A stretch of 64,000 nucleotides of DNA from positions 5,142,972-5,206,971 of the forward strand of contig VFFE01007869.1 of NCBI GenBank assembly GCA_008921705.1, read 5' to 3'. Position 1 is the first letter of the stretch; each line of letters opens with the position of its first letter. The notes beneath the pieces were generated by a model, which saw only the letters and a list, made by a program, of their open reading frames with translations, was not told the DNA's origin and ran no database searches. The stretch comes from Burhinus oedicnemus. Lineage: Eukaryota > Chordata > Aves > Charadriiformes > Burhinidae. This document shows, one piece after another, positions 60,701-64,000 of the stretch. The position numbers and the translations under genes are program-made.

Positions 60701-63700
60701 TTAAGCAAGAAGGACAACAGCAGTTCTCTGAAACCAGACTGACCTCTTGAAGACTTCTCGCTCAGTCTCAACTAAGAAAGGCTGCTTCTTCACTCCTTAG
60801 CAGCCTCTGTACAAGCAAAGCAGAGATGCAAGTTTGAGTAACTGTTGAACTTTACTACCAAAAAAACAAGCAGATAAATACAGTTTTCCTCTTTTGTGCT
60901 TCCTATAGCAACACTAAACCTGAAAAATCAGTGAAAGATTCATCAGCTGCCACTAGAATAAACCCTGCAGAACCCAAGAGCAAAGCACGATTGCTTGAGA
61001 GGATCTGTGTGGGCACTAAGTTTCAGATGACTGCGGCAGTGCTGCTCTGCAGGAAAGGATGCATAAACACCTACTGGATAAACAGTTTTTGGGTTACAGC
61101 TGGAAGGCTTTAAAATTTTTAAGTACTTTTGTTCTATTGTCCTTAAACACAAATATTCATATAAACAAATCTCTATGCAGAGGTTAGGCCACAGAAGACC
61201 CAGAGGCTCCAAGAAGTCAGCGATGAATGCTGCTGCGGGATTTAATTTATTTTTTAAACAGAGAATATATTTATGTAATATAGAGATGGATTTCAGTACA
61301 AATAAATATTACAGTAGATGGCAGCTTCATGCCATAGTTCTGGCAATGCCAGCTTCCACAGCCCTTCTCCAACGTACTCACTCCTTTTCCTACACCACGC
61401 TCTTTCAGATATGTCACCACAATTGCTTGCTTTGTTCTGTAGGTTATTTTTCAGCTGCATCAGTCCCCTGGGTCTGGCTGGCAGCTGCCTGAACTGAGGG
61501 AGCAATAGGGAAGGGGGAAAACCTCCAGGCGCCGCTAGCACCAAAACCAGACTTTTTACATCAGTGTGCAAAAAATGGAAGACACAAATAAACAAACAAC
61601 TATGCTGGTCCTACAACAGCCCTCTACAACAGAGTGCACTGTTACGACTCTTTTGGCTAAACTCACAATTTTCAGGCTGTTCATCCAGAATATGGTTTAA
61701 ATCCTTGTTCCAAACAGTGTTTCATCTCAAAATGAGGTATTTTTATTTGATGCCAAAACTATCTGATGCTGGATAACTAAAATCATCTTAAGTCACCGGT
61801 GAGGGAAGATTTGGGGGTTTGGGTGGTGGTTTTTTTCCTCTTAAGAAAAGAAGCTATCCTATTAACATTAGAAACAGTCATTAGAAGACAATTATGTAGA
61901 GAAGTATCAGTTCTTAGGTTGAGAACCTCAGCTGGAGAAAGAAGGGGAAAAAAGGTATCTCCAAAAGTACTTAATGATAGAAGTATGGGAAAAACTGGAT
62001 GCAAAGTCCTAGACCAAGGACTGGCAGAAGAGTTTTGAAAACTAAAGTAATTACAAGCAGAAAAGTTCTAAGGGGACCTGACAGTGAGTCTCCACTCATA
62101 AGAATCTGGGACACCCGGTTACATACCATCTGTGCTGCATTTCCACAGGGAAGATAAATTGACAGTACAGAGCTTCAGAGTCACAAATTTTTCAGAAAGG
62201 AACAACAAGATAATTAATTTGTCAAAATAATTTTGGCAGCAACAACTACCCCTGCCAAAAAGAATACTGAGAGGACAGCGCGCATATGAAGTTCTGAATA
62301 CAAGTGTAGATAGGCAAGAAAAAATTACCAGAATTCTCTATAGAGAGAGGTAAAACAAAGTAAGATTTTAATGACCGCTACTCAAGAATATTGTTTTTGT
62401 AAATTTAAAATAGAAACTGAATCACCTTTCATCTGACAAACACCATTAATACCATCAAGCTTCCGCACCCACAAGTAAAAATCAATAAAAAAGCACTCCT
62501 CCAATCATGCACTTGAGATGATACAGCAATTCTAACTGACTTCCAACAGCCTTGCGTGTTTTGCCATTTCTTTTACTGAACCTTTTCCTGAGTAATATAC
62601 ACATTACCACTCGCTATTCTCTGACATTGGCTGTCAGTCCAGTTCCAGTGAGATAAGGAAGCAGAATCATGTTTCACGGGGAAGAAAAAAGAAGCACCAG
62701 AGACAGCATTACATGGGAGAGACTGCGAAGGCCTCAAGAGAAAAACAGCGAGTAATGCAGAAAACAGCCAAGTGGTTAAAGGTGTAGCCTGTGCCCTGCT
62801 TTTCAGGGGAACTCAACCCTGTGACACAGTTTACACCAACCCTACCCCAGAGGAGGGCTGAGCAGGACTGTTCTTCAATTCTTTCCTCCCTGGCATGCAA
62901 ATGCTTGAGAAAATTGCAATTATACTGTTTCAGGGAAGTTATGGCAAAAAAAAGAACGCGTTGAAAACCACCCTGATTTACTCTTAAGAACCTCCTGAGT
63001 AAAACGTATCAAAAGAATGGGTTCCCTCTACTCTTCAGTCAATATTGGAGCTTGTCATGAGAGGACCTTCACCCGTTAATCTTGACCTTGGCAAAGGGTG
63101 GTCATTTAGGTTTTGATTACGTGGTAAAAAGAGCTGATAAATATAAGGTACTACACTGCCAAATAAAAAACCTGGAAACCCAAACAAGACACTTAATTTA
63201 CGACTTCACCATGTAATCTTTCAGGAACAACCCCTTGAAGGGTCTACTCTGAGCAAAGCACGAGATGTCAGCTCCAGGGATCTGGAAAACATTGGCAAAC
63301 CAGTTGCCTTGATTTTTTTTTATTTTTTTTTTAAACAAAATCCAGCTACATAGTGTCTATTTTAATTAGCAAAATAAGTAAACACAATAATTAACATGAT
63401 CCGACGGTCTCCTTAAAAGATCGCACCAGCTAATACTGTTTTAAAGGGATTAAACTGTGTCTATGCAAAGCTTGACAAGCATTTCAAGATCTGCTGGGTA
63501 AAACACCACAGAGGCTGCATACTAGAGAGAAATAAAAACATGGTTACGCGGTCAACATTTAAATAACACTGCAAATGACCCCCGGGATACAAAATATTTT
63601 CTGAACAAATACAAATTTTATGCAATTAATATTTAAATTTCATATATCCAGCACTGCAAAAAAAGCACCATAAAAACAGTTTAAGTTTTATGTTTATGTT

Positions 63701-64000
63701 GCTGTTTCTTGAAGATACGGTACAATCTGTTAGAGCGACAAAGTAAGGCAAGTTTATTCTGGCTTCTAGTCCCATCTGGTTTTAATAACTGACTTCAGGC
63801 TCAGGCTAAATTCACTGGTAACAGATACACAACTGCAAATGCCCTCCACCAACACTTTTTGTGCCATTCGCAGCATTATTGAAGATTCTCAGACAGCCTC
63901 TCCAGAAGTGATCTTTTACAACACCTCTAAGCAGGCATGCAGGCAAAGATAAGGTCGCCTGAGCAGAGCCTGTGAAATCTAACACAAGCTATATTTAATT

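Larger units (their letters stand above)
54110..64000 (-). other. ARHGEF26 upstream intron (partial, 9.9 kb)
   Basis: AT-rich sequence to the window edge. Holds a G/T-rich low-complexity block at 55443-55540, an A-rich tract at 58815-58848, an old CR1 fragment near 57650-57780, and a GC-rich patch near 59800-60200. The preceding DH exon was looked for on the minus strand and not found. Confidence 0.6.

Noticed and set aside
1..64000. CRISPR array, tRNA, rRNA, operons, prophage or other prokaryotic features
   Set aside because: Both strands were read; the window is spliced vertebrate DNA and no cloverleaf or regularly spaced repeats were seen.
54110..64000. Further upstream ARHGEF26 exon with the start of the DH domain
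   Set aside because: No minus-strand stretch with the expected sequence and splice borders was found, so it is taken to lie beyond the window.

Overview
The window is intron-rich vertebrate nuclear DNA, most likely from a bird. The main evidence is the repeat content: at least eight CR1 LINE fragments, one retroviral LTR of a type common in bird genomes, and no mammalian-type SINEs. The gene order also fits, because DHX36 and ARHGEF26 lie tail to tail, as they do on human 3q25.2. The type of LTR slightly favours a non-galliform bird, but that is a weak inference.

Left part (1-18,000): the DHX36 (RHAU, G4R1) gene on the + strand. It starts in a GC-rich promoter and first exon that contains a 20-base assembly gap at 248-267. 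I could place 23 coding exons with matching phases and GT/AG borders. They give 871 continuous codons covering the glycine-rich N-terminus, the RHAU-specific motif, both RecA-like helicase domains (Walker A, DEIH box, SAT, motifs IV-VI), the winged-helix/ratchet region and part of the OB-fold. The last roughly 110 codons of a normal DHX36 were not found.

Middle part (18,000-25,300): the stretch where the last DHX36 exons should lie. It holds a CR1 fragment, a CpG-rich island with a near-perfect GC-rich palindrome and a 21-bp tandem repeat, two ATGGCG start-like sites, a 572-bp solo LTR flanked by a 5-bp target-site duplication, a 1.1-kb dead CR1 reverse-transcriptase segment and another CR1 fragment. 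This is the most unusual part of the window.

Right part (25,190-64,000): the 3' half of ARHGEF26 (SGEF, a RhoG exchange factor) on the - strand. Nine coding exons between 27,472 and 54,109 encode the C-terminal part of the DH domain, the PH domain, the SH3 domain and a C-terminal PDZ ligand, ETNV. The 3' UTR runs left to a polyadenylation signal near 25,190. From 54,110 to the right edge there is only intron; upstream exons lie outside the window.

The two genes are not known to work together. DHX36 unwinds DNA and RNA G-quadruplexes; ARHGEF26 activates RhoG at membranes and junctions. All exon borders were placed by reading splice signals and comparing translations with the human proteins as remembered; nothing was aligned by software.
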